This document shows positions 57,001 to 64,000 of a DNA stretch of 64,000 nt, piece after piece. A program made the translations under genes and the position numbers. Location of the stretch: positions 1,889,342 to 1,953,341 of the forward strand of contig NZ_KB911581.1 of the NCBI RefSeq assembly GCF_000383595.1. The letters are read 5' to 3'. Under the pieces are notes generated by a model, which worked only from the letters and a program-made list of their open reading frames with translations, was not told the DNA's origin and made no database searches. The stretch comes from Streptomyces bottropensis ATCC 25435. GTDB taxonomy: Bacteria; Actinomycetota; Actinomycetes; Streptomycetales; Streptomycetaceae. The first letter of the stretch is position 1; every line of letters starts with the position of its first letter.

Positions 57001-58028
57001 GCGCTGGCGAGGACCCGGTCCGCGTAGACGTCGGAGGCCTCGATGGTCGGGCTCGCGTCGTCGATCGGCCTGGTGAGTTCCTCGGCACCGGAACCGTAGA
57101 TGTCGGAGAAGGTGCTGCGGTCGGACTCCTCGTTCGCCAGCGCCGCGTTCGCGTACAGCCGGTCGTTCTCGGAGAGCTTGCCGGCCTTGTCGTCGGTCTC
57201 GGGCAGGGCCGCCGCGATGACCGCGCGCTGCACGGAGGCGTACTCCTTGGCGGAGGAGAACGCCGCCAGGGCACGGGTCCGCTTGATCATGTCCGGGTTG
57301 CTGGTGGCCTCGGCCATGTCCGTGGACAGGTCCAGCAGCTGGTCGACGAGGCGGTGATAGGCCTCAACCGTCTGCGTGGAGTTCTTGGGGTCCACGTAGG
57401 CGTTCTTGCGGATGGTGCTCAGGTTGTAGAGCTCGCGCACGACCCGGACGAGGCTGTCGCGCACACCGGGCATCTTCTCGGTGGTGTTTGCGGTCTCGGC
57501 GGCCTGGGTCGCGTCGGTGAACTGGACGCGGGCCTGGTCCGTCTTCTCGCGGGCGCCCTTGACCGTGTAGTCGTTGGCGTTCAGACCGTGCGCGAGGGGA
57601 CCGGCGGACAGGTCGCGCTCCTGCTGGAGCGCGGTGGCCAGCTCGGTCGCCTGCTTGGTCATGTCCGTGAGCAGCCGCATGTTGTCGAGCTGCTGGATGT
57701 CGTCCACGTTGTCGCCGATGCGCAGGGCACCGAGCGAGGTCGCCGCCACCACGGGGAGCGCGAGCAGCGAGACCAGACGGGTGGAGATGCGCCAGTTGCG
57801 CAGGGCTATTCGGGAGCCGCTCGTGGCCCCGCCGTTGGTGCCGCCCTTGGATTTCCCGGACGCCTGGGGAGCAACTGACGCGCCGGGGCGCCCTGAGCGC
57901 TCCCCGCCGTCGCCGATCTCCGCCGGACCCGGGTTCTGGGCGTGCTGGGGGGAGGAACCGTTACCGGTTCCGTTGTGTGGCTCCGGCTCCGCCGAAGCGC
58001 TGCCATCCCTCTTGAAACGTCCCTGCAC
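54087..58028 (-). CDS. cvnA: Conservon sensor-kinase-like protein CvnA (second conservon)
   Basis: 1313 residues, the larger CvnA. A ~90-residue disordered lead precedes membrane helix 1, a NIT-like extracellular domain, membrane helix 2 (ALILLVLGVSLVGAFVVA), HAMP, and an HATPase with ELLENATSF and EIHDTGIGL. The region of the phospho-His reads NLSRRSQGLIQRQL, again without His. A ~540-residue Gly/Pro/Gln-rich tail contains several near-repeats of GAPGRQNxQGTGQF type. GTG 58028 has GAGGT about 10 nt upstream; the frame extends to 58256 without a better start. Confidence 0.9.
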   Translation of the reverse strand: MQGRFKRDGSASAEPEPHNGTGNGSSPQHAQNPGPAEIGDGGERSGRPGASVAPQASGKSKGGTNGGATSGSRIALRNWRISTRLVSLLALPVVAATSLGALRIGDNVDDIQQLDNMRLLTDMTKQATELATALQQERDLSAGPLAHGLNANDYTVKGAREKTDQARVQFTDATQAAETANTTEKMPGVRDSLVRVVRELYNLSTIRKNAYVDPKNSTQTVEAYHRLVDQLLDLSTDMAEATSNPDMIKRTRALAAFSSAKEYASVQRAVIAAALPETDDKAGKLSENDRLYANAALANEESDRSTFSDIYGSGAEELTRPIDDASPTIEASDVYADRVLASAGGLGGQDKRSYKDWTDDSAAKIEQMKKIEGSLLEEMEQTARNLRADAEQEAIISGALILLVLGVSLVGAFVVARSMIRSLRRLQDTATKVAQDRLPELVKQLSESDPQDVDTSVESVGVHSRDEIGQVAAAFDDVHREAVRLAAEQALLRGNVNAMFTNLSRRSQGLIQRQLSLISELESREADPDQLSSLFKLDHLATRMRRNGENLLVLAGEEPGRRWTRPVPLVDVLRAAASEVEQYERIELSSVPTTEVAGRVVNDLVHLLAELLENATSFSSPQTKVKVTGHALPDGRVLIEIHDTGIGLSPEDLAAINERLASPPTVDVSVSRRMGLFVVGRLSQRHGIRIQLRPSDSGGTTALVMLPVDVAQGNKKPTPGKPGQGAPSTGGPAAAQAAAGAAAARRQSGNQSGPPLGGPSAGGGLLGGAPQRGQVGAGQGPRAALPGNPSGPGGLGNPGGPRGPQGGPPVPPQGGRPPAGAGAGGFGGGGAFGGGQAPGAPQGLQAAGTGGANGFESFDDSGRQGGGFPTGSGLRPAGGPGDTGAARPGQAAGGPGAVPPKQGKERSGRRRPQLPGRGGPRAELPGGNAPSRTPSWSNDNAQPPVPRASLDAPRGHEEQPDVTAPMPRVDPGQAPGSPMDFPHNPGADFDSRRPGAGTPAQDGTGSYTRSDVYGGAGAPPAPTGPSRGASQDPSSTGQFAVTGYDGSGTGQFPAPGRQNPQGTGQFGAPGRPGPQDPAQFGAPGRQNGQGPGRYDAPGRQNSQDTGQFERPQVNGEGFNAPRPPMPPQRPPVPPQRPARPQEPEALPPATGPMDGRTPLYDTLETNWFHGQGGQNGQNGQQQGQQSNGSAPQQPAAPAPQTPVAPQRPASPAAPASTSWRSTPNDDLVRQAERARQPSAGGVTTSGLPRRVPRANLVPGTAQQQQHQTGPQVSRSPDDVRGRLTNLRRGIAQGRQAGNGQTGSFPSPTHQQER

Positions 58029-58634
58029 TAGCGTCGCAACCTCTGGACCAGGCGCCCCACCGCGTGAACGGCGGGACGGTGTCGGCGTCTTCGGGGGCGC
58101 CCTGAATACGTCCCCAATTGGTGGTCGTGAGTGACCGGCGCTGGCTCCCCCTCCCACCGCCGCCGGGCGCCGTTTCTTCTGCGCCCCTGCGCGCCGGCAC
58201 GATCCTGCGGCGGTCCGTGGAATTCCAGCACAGTGCCGGATCTCCAACAAGGCCAATGGGTAACGGTCTGTTCACTGTGACAGCATGTGAGGAAAGTGTC
58301 ACGGGGCGTGGAAGGCATTTGCTTCGATAACGGGCATACCTGGGCTATCCCATGGTGGGGGCAGGGTGTCCCAGTCGCCATGATCAGGAGCGGAATGGGC
58401 GCTTCAGGTGAGTTATGCCCGTTTCGCGAAGGTGTGTGGATGGCCTGAATTGACCGTTTTGCCCATGACTGAGTGAGCAAACTCACACACCGATCATGCC
58501 TTCTTCACGACTTGACCCGGGAATTGGATGTTTAGCCTGACGCTTTACAGGGATGGCGAATCCGACAACCCGCGCTTGTGGGACGGCCCTTGCGGTCCGC
58601 CCGGCGCCCGCACACGACGAGGTCCAGGACAACA
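58029..58634. other. 606-bp region upstream of the second conservon and a small gene
   Basis: No gene seen. It should hold the minus-strand promoter of the second conservon. An inverted repeat, GTGACA (58277-58282) and TGTCAC (58297-58302), overlaps a perfect TCACTGTGA palindrome (58272-58280); these are candidate regulator sites. Two AT-richer stretches lie at 58240-58340 and 58440-58540. Confidence 0.5.
58512..58538 (+). promoter_or_regulatory. Candidate promoter of the ANPRRT peptide gene
   Basis: TTGACC (58512-58517) and TAGCCT (58533-58538) are good hexamers, but the spacer is only 15 bp. Transcription would begin near 58545, about 90 nt before the start codon. Confidence 0.4.
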
Positions 58635-58814
58635 GTGAAGACGACGACGATGTTCCGCAACATAGCCAACCCCCGGCGCACGACGCTGGCCCACCTCGCC
58701 GACGCCGAGGACCTGCGCACGCCGGAGCAGGAGCACTCCGTCGACCTCCCCTCCCAGACCGCCAACCCCCGCCGGACGGTCCTGATGACGGTCCCGGTCC
58801 AGGCGGCGGAGTAG
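58635..58814 (+). CDS. Small protein with duplicated ANPRRT motif (59 aa)
   Basis: GTG 58635 has AGGA 5 nt upstream; the in-frame ATG at 58650 is the alternative (54 aa). The peptide starts MKTTTMFRNIANPRRTTLAH and repeats the motif near the end (TANPRRTVLM), with an acidic middle (ADAEDLRTPEQEHSVDL). It has no membrane segment. Strict codon structure, a promoter-like sequence and a huge hairpin downstream suggest a real gene. I believe similar short proteins are annotated as hypothetical across Streptomyces, but have not checked. Function unknown. Confidence 0.7.
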   Translation: MKTTTMFRNIANPRRTTLAHLADAEDLRTPEQEHSVDLPSQTANPRRTVLMTVPVQAAE

Positions 58815-58898
58815 TTGCAAGCTCAAGTACGCAGGGAATTCGCCCACCGCTCAACGCGGTTCCGGTGAAGATTCTCCCGAGACCCGTGCGGACTCCCG

Positions 58899-58960
58899 CG
58901 CGTACGCACGGCGAAGGGCGCCCGGCACACCTGCCGGGCGCCCTTCGCCGTGCGTACGCG
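58899..58960 (+). terminator. Perfect 29-bp hairpin (strong terminator)
   Basis: The arms 58899-58927 and 58932-58960 are exact reverse complements around a CACC loop. It insulates the small peptide gene from the FAH-gltX unit. Confidence 0.9.
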
Positions 58961-59046
58961 GGTCATGCGCGAGGCGGCCACCCCGCCCCGCGTTAGCCTG
59001 GACCGTCATACTCCAGCCAGCTCAGTCAAGGGGGCGCAGGCATCCC

Positions 59047-59823
59047 GTGCGCATCGCCAGGTTCTCCATCGACGGGAACGTAGCCTTCGGCGCGATCGAG
59101 GGCGACAAGCCGGACGAGCTCGTCCTCGACATCATCAAGGGCATCCCGTTCGCGGACTTCCAGCTCTCCGGTACGAAGGTCCCGCTCAGCAAGGTCAGGC
59201 TGCTGCCGCCGGTGCTCCCCAACAAGGTGGTGGCCTTCGGCCGCAACTACGCCGCACACGCGCGCGAGCTGGGCAACGAGGTCCCGGACGCCCCGTTCGC
59301 CTTCTTCAAGCCGGCCACCTCGGTGATCGGCTCCGGCGACGACATCCAGTACCCCGCGTTCTCCCAGGAACTGCACCACGAGGCCGAGCTGGCCGTCGTC
59401 ATCGGCCGGCTCTGCCGCGAGGTCCCGCGCGAACGCGTCAAGGACGTGATCTTCGGCTATACCTGCGCCAACGACGTCACCGCACGGGACGTCCAGAAGC
59501 GCGAGAAGCAGTGGGCCAGGGCCAAGGGCTTCGACACCTCCTGCCCGCTGGGCCCCTGGGTGGAGACGGACCTCGACCCGAGCGACCTGACCATCCAGCT
59601 CACCGTCAACGGCGGTCAGCGCCAGCTGGGCCGCACCAGCGAGATGATCCACTCCATCGAGGACCTGATCGTCAACATCACCGAGGCCATGACGCTGCTC
59701 CCCGGCGACGTGATCCTCACGGGCACCCCGGCAGGGGTCGGCCCCCTCAACGTCGGCGACGAGGTCGCCGTCACCATCGAAGGCATCGGCACTCTCACCA
59801 ACAAGGTGATCAAGCGTGGCTAA
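59047..59823 (+). CDS. Fumarylacetoacetate hydrolase family protein
   Basis: 258 residues with an N-terminal beta domain and an FAH catalytic domain: the metal ligands sit in the Glu pair of [11 protein letters not shown] and the Asp of CANDVTARD, with [12 protein letters not shown] and the [14 protein letters not shown] loop. The family includes acylpyruvases and oxaloacetate decarboxylases, so the substrate is open. GTG 59047, with AGGGGG about 12 nt upstream. It overlaps gltX by 8 bp, so the two are co-expressed; this pairing is frequent in actinomycetes and suggests a housekeeping role. Confidence 0.88.
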   Translation: MRIARFSIDGNVAFGAIEGDKPDELVLDIIKGIPFADFQLSGTKVPLSKVRLLPPVLPNKVVAFGRNYAAHARELGNEVPDAPFAFFKPATSVIGSGDDIQYPAFSQELHHEAELAVVIGRLCREVPRERVKDVIFGYTCANDVTARDVQKREKQWARAKGFDTSCPLGPWVETDLDPSDLTIQLTVNGGQRQLGRTSEMIHSIEDLIVNITEAMTLLPGDVILTGTPAGVGPLNVGDEVAVTIEGIGTLTNKVIKRG

Positions 59824-61291
59824 CGGCTCCGTCCGCGTACGTTTCTGTCCGTCCCCGACCGGCAACCCCCATGTGGGTCTGGTCCGCACGGCCCTGTTCA
59901 ACTGGGCGTTCGCCCGCCACACCGGCGGCACGTTCGTCTTCCGCATCGAGGACACCGACGCGGCCCGCGACTCCGAGGAGTCCTACGAGCAGCTCCTGGA
60001 CTCCCTGCGCTGGCTGGGCTTCACCTGGGACGAGGGCCCCGAGGTCGGCGGCCCGCACGCGCCGTACCGCCAGTCGCAGCGCATGGAGACGTACCAGGAG
60101 GTGGCCGAGAAGCTCAAGGACGCCGGCCGCGCCTACCACTGTTACTGCACCGCCTCCGAGCTGGAGGAGCGCCGCGACGCCGCCCGCGCCGCCGGCAGGC
60201 CCTCCGGCTACGACGGCAAGTGCCGCGAGGTCACGCCGGAGCAGAAGGCGCGCTACGAGGCCGAGGGCCGCGAGCCGATCGTCCGCTTCCGGATGCCCGA
60301 CGAGACGATCACCTTCACGGACCTGGTCCGCGGCGAGCTGACCTTCACCCCGGAGAACGTGCCGGACTACGGCATCGTCCGCGCGAACGGCGCCCCGCTC
60401 TACACGCTCGTCAACCCCGTCGACGACGCCCTCATGGAGATCACCCACGTCCTGCGCGGCGAGGACCTGCTGTCCTCCACCCCCCGCCAGATCGCCCTCT
60501 ACAAGGCGCTGATCGAGCTGGGCATCGCCAAGGAGGTCCCGTCCTTCGGGCACCTGCCGTACGTGATGGGCGAGGGCAACAAGAAGCTGTCGAAGCGCGA
60601 CCCGCAGTCCTCGCTCAACCTCTACCGGGAACGCGGCTTCCTGCCCGAGGGCCTGCTCAACTACCTCTCCCTGCTCGGCTGGTCGCTCTCCGCCGACAAG
60701 GACATCTTCACGATCGAGGAGATGGTCGCCGCCTTCGACGTCGCGGACGTGAACCCCAACCCGGCCCGCTTCGACCTCAAGAAGGCCGAGGCGATCAACG
60801 CCGACCACATCCGTCTGCTGGACGTGAAGGAGTTCACCGGGCGCTGCGCCCCCTGGCTGCAGGCCCCCTTCGCCCCCTGGGCGCCCGAGGACTTCGACGA
60901 GGCCAAGTGGGAGGCCATCGCCCCGCACGCGCAGACCCGTCTGAAGGTCCTCTCCGAGATCACGGAGAACGTCGACTTCCTGTTCCTGCCGGAGCCGGTG
61001 GAGGACGAGGCGAGCTGGGCGAAGGCCATGAAGGAGGGCTCCGACGCCCTCCTGCGCACGGCGAGGGAGAAGCTGGAGGGGGCCGACTGGACCTCGGCCG
61101 AGTCCCTGAAGGAGGCCGTTCTGGCCGCCGGCGAGGCCCACGGCCTCAAGCTCGGCAAGGCGCAGGCCCCCGTCCGTGTCGCCGTCACCGGCCGCACGGT
61201 CGGCCTCCCGCTCTTCGAGTCCCTGGAGATCCTGGGCAGGGAGAAGACGCTGGCCCGGATCGATGCGGCCCTGGCGAAGCTGACCGCGTAA
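59816..61291 (+). CDS. gltX: Glutamyl-tRNA synthetase
   Basis: Charges tRNA-Glu (and, in bacteria lacking GlnRS, tRNA-Gln for later amidation). 491 residues of class I type: the HIGH motif reads HVGL in [19 protein letters not shown], the KMSKS motif is KLSKR (about 257-261), and a helical anticodon-binding domain fills the C-terminal third. GTG 59816 lies inside the end of the FAH gene. It is notable that five tRNA genes for Glu and Gln lie only 0.9 kb downstream. Confidence 0.96.
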   Translation: MANGSVRVRFCPSPTGNPHVGLVRTALFNWAFARHTGGTFVFRIEDTDAARDSEESYEQLLDSLRWLGFTWDEGPEVGGPHAPYRQSQRMETYQEVAEKLKDAGRAYHCYCTASELEERRDAARAAGRPSGYDGKCREVTPEQKARYEAEGREPIVRFRMPDETITFTDLVRGELTFTPENVPDYGIVRANGAPLYTLVNPVDDALMEITHVLRGEDLLSSTPRQIALYKALIELGIAKEVPSFGHLPYVMGEGNKKLSKRDPQSSLNLYRERGFLPEGLLNYLSLLGWSLSADKDIFTIEEMVAAFDVADVNPNPARFDLKKAEAINADHIRLLDVKEFTGRCAPWLQAPFAPWAPEDFDEAKWEAIAPHAQTRLKVLSEITENVDFLFLPEPVEDEASWAKAMKEGSDALLRTAREKLEGADWTSAESLKEAVLAAGEAHGLKLGKAQAPVRVAVTGRTVGLPLFESLEILGREKTLARIDAALAKLTA

Positions 61292-61301
61292 CCGCCGCGG
61301 G

Positions 61302-61341
61302 CGAAGGGGCGGCACCCGGGCATCCGGGTGCCGCCCCTTCG
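61302..61341 (+). terminator. gltX terminator
   Basis: A perfect 18-bp stem (61302-61319 with 61324-61341) with a GCAT loop, 10 bp after the gltX stop. Confidence 0.9.
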
Positions 61342-61390
61342 TCGTCCCAACCTCCGGACAGGACGCCCGGCCCCGGGCTACCGTCGGATC

Positions 61391-62122
61391 ATGGACATCA
61401 AGGCCGTGCTCTGGGACGTCGACGACACCCTTTTCGACTACACCGCGGCCGACCGGGCCGGCATGCGCGACCATCTCACCGCCGAGGGCCTGAGCCTCGG
61501 ACACGACTCCGTCGAGGACGCCCTGACCCGCTGGCGCGAACTGACCAGCCTGCACTGGCGGCGGTACGCGGCGGGCGAGGGCGACTGGGAGTCCACCCGC
61601 CGCGACCGGGTGCGGGACTTCCACGGGCAGCCCCTGAGCGACGCCGAGGCCGACGCCTGGTTCGAGCGCTACATCGCCCACTACGAGCGGGCCTGGACGC
61701 TCTTCCCGGACGTCGTGCCGGTCCTGGACGCGCTGGCCGCCAGCCACCGGCACGCGGTGCTGTCCAACTCCAGCCTCCCCGTCCAGGAACGCAAGCTCCG
61801 CGCGCTCGGCGTGTGGGACCGCTTCGAGACGGTGCTCTGCGCCGAGCAACTGGGCATCCACAAACCGGCCGCCGAGGCGTTCCACGTGGCCTGCGAGGCC
61901 CTGGAGCTGCCCCCGCACGAGGTCGCCTACGTCGGTGATCACCCGGAGATCGACGGCCGGGGCGCGGCCGACGCCGGACTGCTGTCGGTGTGGATCGACC
62001 GCGGCGGCCTCTACGCGACCGTCGACCCGCCCGCCGGGCCGCACCGGATCGCCACCCTCGCCGAACTCCCGGCGATCCTCGGCTCGGATACCCGTTTTGG
62101 AGCGCCGTCCACCTTCGGGTAA
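61391..62122 (+). CDS. HAD-family hydrolase
   Basis: 243 residues. Motif I is DVDDTLFDY (nucleophile Asp9, acid/base Asp11), motif II SNSS, motif III Lys in HKPAAEAF, and motif IV GDHPEIDGRGAADAG. A helical cap between residues 17 and 100 makes it a subfamily I phosphatase, likely acting on a small phosphate ester. ATG 61391 has only a weak upstream signal (CGGATC), and may be leaderless. It lies between the gltX terminator and the tRNA cluster. Confidence 0.88.
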   Translation: MDIKAVLWDVDDTLFDYTAADRAGMRDHLTAEGLSLGHDSVEDALTRWRELTSLHWRRYAAGEGDWESTRRDRVRDFHGQPLSDAEADAWFERYIAHYERAWTLFPDVVPVLDALAASHRHAVLSNSSLPVQERKLRALGVWDRFETVLCAEQLGIHKPAAEAFHVACEALELPPHEVAYVGDHPEIDGRGAADAGLLSVWIDRGGLYATVDPPAGPHRIATLAELPAILGSDTRFGAPSTFG

Positions 62123-62213
62123 TGTTCTTCCTGCGCCGCCGGAGAGCGGGCCGAAAGGCCGGGAACCGGAGACGCACACTAGAACAAGATCCCTTCAAGG
62201 GCTTGAGTTCCAG

Positions 62214-62285
62214 TGGCCTATGGTGTAATTGGCAGCACGACGGTTTCTGGTTCCGTTAGTCTTGGTTCGAGTCCAGGTAGGCCAG
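62214..62285 (+). tRNA. tRNA-Gln (CTG), copy 1
   Basis: 72 nt. Acceptor TGGCCTA pairs with TAGGCCA, discriminator G. The anticodon loop TTCTGGT gives CTG. The T arm is CTTGG/CCAGG. The closing pair of the anticodon stem (31-39) is T-T, where copy 2 has T-A. CCA is not encoded. Confidence 0.93.
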
Positions 62286-62328
62286 CTCGCAGAGCTCATC
62301 TGCAACAGTGGAAGATCGCTTCCACGAA

Positions 62329-62401
62329 GCCCCCGTTGTGTAGCGGCCTAGCACGCTGCCCTCTCACGGCAGTAGCGCCGGTTCGAATCCGGTCGGGGGT
62401 A
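62329..62401 (+). tRNA. tRNA-Glu (CTC), copy 1
   Basis: 73 nt. Acceptor GCCCCCG with CGGGGGT (one G-T pair), discriminator A. Anticodon stem CTGCC/GGCAG, loop CTCTCAC, anticodon CTC. It differs from copies 2 and 3 in the anticodon stem and at loop position 38 (C rather than A). CCA is not encoded. Confidence 0.95.
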
Positions 62402-62463
62402 CAGATCCTTCCCGCGAAGGTGGCCAGGGTAGCTCCCACCACGGTCGATGCAGGATCGCTAGG

Positions 62464-62536
62464 GCCCCCGTTGTGTAGCGGCCTAGCACGCCGCCCTCTC
62501 AAGGCGGTAGCGCCGGTTCGAATCCGGTCGGGGGTA
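62464..62536 (+). tRNA. tRNA-Glu (CTC), copy 2
   Basis: 73 nt, same acceptor and T arm as copy 1; anticodon stem CCGCC/GGCGG, loop CTCTCAA. Identical to copy 3. Confidence 0.95.
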
Positions 62537-62559
62537 CGCATAAAAGGTATCAACCATAT

Positions 62560-62631
62560 TGGTCTATGGTGTAATTGGCAACACTACGGTTTCTGGTACC
62601 GTCATTCTTGGTTCGAGTCCAGGTAGACCAG
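62560..62631 (+). tRNA. tRNA-Gln (CTG), copy 2
   Basis: 72 nt. Acceptor TGGTCTA with TAGACCA, a compensated change from copy 1 (C-G to T-A at the fourth pair). Anticodon stem ACGGT/ACCGT fully paired, loop TTCTGGT, anticodon CTG. Confidence 0.95.
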
Positions 62632-62677
62632 CTCGGACCTGCGGCGTTGTAAATCAAACGCGCGCAGGTTCGCTAGG

Positions 62678-62750
62678 GCCCCCGTTGTGTAGCGGCCTAG
62701 CACGCCGCCCTCTCAAGGCGGTAGCGCCGGTTCGAATCCGGTCGGGGGTA
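62678..62750 (+). tRNA. tRNA-Glu (CTC), copy 3
   Basis: 73 nt, identical to copy 2. Last of the five tRNA genes; a terminator follows after 10 bp. Confidence 0.95.
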
Positions 62751-62760
62751 CGTGAATGAG

Positions 62761-62784
62761 GGCCCTCCACTTCGGTGGAGGGCC
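62761..62784. terminator. Terminator of the tRNA cluster
   Basis: A perfect 10-bp stem (62761-62770 with 62775-62784) closed by a TTCG tetraloop, followed by TTCGTC. It also lies past the stop of the convergent MerR gene. Confidence 0.85.
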
Positions 62785-62833
62785 TTCGTCGTGTGCCCGA
62801 TGGCCGGTCGCGTGCCCCGGTCGGCCGTCCCGG

Positions 62834-63478
62834 CTACTCGATGCCGTACCGCCGGGCCGACTCCTCCTCCTGGGCCAGCCGGTGCAGCGAGCGCAGCACC
62901 GGCTCGAAGAGCACCGCCGACGAGACCGCCTGCTCGACCATCTCCGTGTCGGACTCACAGGTCTCCATGCGGTCCAGGTCCCGCACGGCTGCCTTGTGCA
63001 TCAACTCGGCGTACGGGGCCATGCTTTCGGCGTCGCACGGATAGCCGAGCCGCAGCAGTGTCGCGACCAGCGCCACCAGTGAACGGTGGACGGGGGAGAG
63101 GGCGCCGGTCTCCCGCGCCGCGTCCCAGCCCAGCCGCTGCAGCAGCCGGTCCACCTCGGCCGTCGCGGCGACGGTGACCGGGTCCTCCTCGTCCGGGCCG
63201 GGGGTCTGCGGCAGGGCCCACAGGGCCGCGCCGAGCCGGATCGTACGGCCCAGCGACTCGTCGTCCACGTGCCGGAGCACCTCCCGGGCGTTCACCACCG
63301 GCACCTTGCCCACCTGGATCAACGCCCGCACCAGCCGCAGCCGGCGCAGATGCTCCTCGTCGTACTCCGCCGTGGTCGCGTTGACCTGGCGGCCCGGCGC
63401 CAACAGGCCTTCGCGCAGGTAGTACTTGATCGTCGCCGTGGACACCCCGCTGCGCTCGCTCAGCTCCGCCAGCCGCAT
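62834..63478 (-). CDS. MerR-family transcriptional regulator
   Basis: 214 residues. The N-terminal MerR winged helix reads MRLAELSERSGVSTATIKYYLREGLL, followed by the wing and dimer helix; the ~130-residue C-terminal part is all-helical and has no visible metal-binding cysteine cluster, so an organic ligand is more likely. ATG 63478 has AAGGAGAGG upstream. It is divergent from the DUF4188-like gene, and the 81-bp gap contains an inverted repeat, so it probably controls both. Confidence 0.9.
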   Translation of the reverse strand: MRLAELSERSGVSTATIKYYLREGLLAPGRQVNATTAEYDEEHLRRLRLVRALIQVGKVPVVNAREVLRHVDDESLGRTIRLGAALWALPQTPGPDEEDPVTVAATAEVDRLLQRLGWDAARETGALSPVHRSLVALVATLLRLGYPCDAESMAPYAELMHKAAVRDLDRMETCESDTEMVEQAVSSAVLFEPVLRSLHRLAQEEESARRYGIE

Positions 63479-63506
63479 CTCTCTTGCGCCTCTCCTTGGG
63501 AAGTGT

Positions 63507-63536
63507 CACTATCCAAGCACGGCAGTTCGGATAGTG
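63507..63536. promoter_or_regulatory. Candidate MerR operator in the divergent promoter region
   Basis: CACTATCC (63507-63514) and GGATAGTG (63529-63536) form a perfect 8-bp inverted repeat with a 14-bp centre. GATAGT within each arm could be a -10 in its own direction, so bound regulator would touch both promoters. Confidence 0.55.
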
Positions 63537-63559
63537 CCGCTCACCAATCAGGGGGAGTC

Positions 63560-64000
63560 ATGTTCGGAAAGCGGGTCGCGCCCGGTCGTACCACCGCGGC
63601 GGCCGAGGGCGAGGTGGTGGTGCTGCTGATCGGCACGCGGATCAACCACTTCTGGGCCGTGCACCACTGGGGTCCCGTGCTGACGGCGATGCCGCGGATG
63701 CTGCGGGAACTGCGCAAGGACCCGGAACGGGGACTGCTGAACGCCGTGCTGCTGACGGCCTCACCGCGGACCTACTACGTCGTCCAGTACTGGGAGTCCA
63801 AGGAGAAGCTCTACGCCTACGCGCACGCGCCCGACGCGTTCCACCGTGTGGCGTGGGCGGCGCTCAACCGCAAGGAGCGCAAGGGGAAGTCGCGACAGCA
63901 TGTGGGGCTCTGGCACGAGACCTATGTGGTGCCGGAGGGCTCGTACGAGTCGATCTACGCCGACATGCCCGCGTTCGGCCTCGCGGCGGCCACGGGAGCG
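63560..64000 (+). CDS. DUF4188-like protein (phenylacetaldoxime-dehydratase-like fold), 3' end outside window
   Basis: ATG 63560 follows GGGGGAGTC. The frame stays open for 147 codons to the window end. The sequence starts MFGKRVAPGRTTAAAEGE, with the family-like stretches LLIGTRINHFWAVHHWGPVL, YYVVQYWESKEKLYAYAH and VGLWHETYVVPEGSYESIY, typical of a ferredoxin-like monooxygenase-related fold. Divergent from a MerR regulator, a frequent arrangement for this family as far as I recall. Function unknown; a stress or detoxification role is a guess. Confidence 0.75.
   Translation, partial: MFGKRVAPGRTTAAAEGEVVVLLIGTRINHFWAVHHWGPVLTAMPRMLRELRKDPERGLLNAVLLTASPRTYYVVQYWESKEKLYAYAHAPDAFHRVAWAALNRKERKGKSRQHVGLWHETYVVPEGSYESIYADMPAFGLAAATGA

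Noticed and set aside
53607..57878. 1423-codon open frame on the plus strand opposite the second cvnA
   Set aside because: It is an antisense frame kept open by GC-rich third positions. It has no domains, is full of low-complexity Arg/Gly/Val, and runs across the cvnB and cvnA genes that are clear on the other strand.
62329..62750. Regularly spaced repeats that could suggest a CRISPR array
   Set aside because: The repeated units are 73-nt tRNA-Glu genes with full cloverleaf structure; the spacing is irregular and includes tRNA-Gln genes.

Overview
The window is very GC-rich, uses GTG and TTG starts freely, and carries two complete conservon operons, AccE, a LAL-type LuxR regulator and a Tat lipoprotein. 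Together these point to a Streptomyces chromosome core region. From memory, the gene order resembles the S. coelicolor SCO5511 to SCO5550 area; this was not checked against a database.

Layout. (1) 1-7.5 kb: the 3' part of a PAS-GGDEF-EAL cyclic-di-GMP protein, then ilvB-ilvN-ilvC behind an attenuator with a leader peptide rich in Ile, Leu and Val codons, then serA. (2) 7.7-16.6 kb: a LAL regulator, a membrane Ser/Thr kinase, and the proline catabolic pair (proline dehydrogenase, glutamate-semialdehyde dehydrogenase) with a divergent PucR-type regulator. (3) 16.9-21.2 kb: a 43-aa basic peptide gene, a Tat-exported phosphoesterase, leuB and ilvE. (4) 21.3-27.4 kb: a secreted serine hydrolase, an XRE-type membrane protein, and an operon of a urease-like pair (gamma-beta fusion and alpha), agmatine deiminase and a TetR regulator, with a palindromic operator candidate upstream. 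(5) 27.5-29.4 kb: cimA (2-isopropylmalate synthase family), preceded by a leader with tandem Ile codons and a terminator. (6) 29.6-39.9 kb: lipoprotein, membrane protein, trypsin, APH-fold kinase, OmdA-like protein, YceI protein, PL8 lyase, accB and accE. (7) 40-46.7 kb: a six-gene minus-strand signalling operon (Ser/Thr kinase, YbjN-like, NfeD-like, VWA, PP2C, kinase-like). (8) 46.9-58 kb: two conservons (cvnABCD) in tandem. (9) 58.6-64 kb: a small conserved-looking peptide gene, an FAH-family hydrolase overlapping gltX, a HAD phosphatase, five tRNA genes (Gln, Glu, Glu, Gln, Glu), a MerR regulator and a DUF4188-like gene cut by the window end.

Branched-chain amino acid synthesis is the main metabolic theme: ilvBNC, leuB, ilvE and cimA lie within 27 kb, and two of these units have attenuator-like leaders. 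The most notable signals are the cimA isoleucine leader, the urease-like operon without accessory genes, the kinase/PP2C/VWA operon, the almost identical cvnD paralogues, and a ~400-bp noisy duplication at 52.07-52.84 kb that looks like an unmerged contig overlap rather than real sequence.
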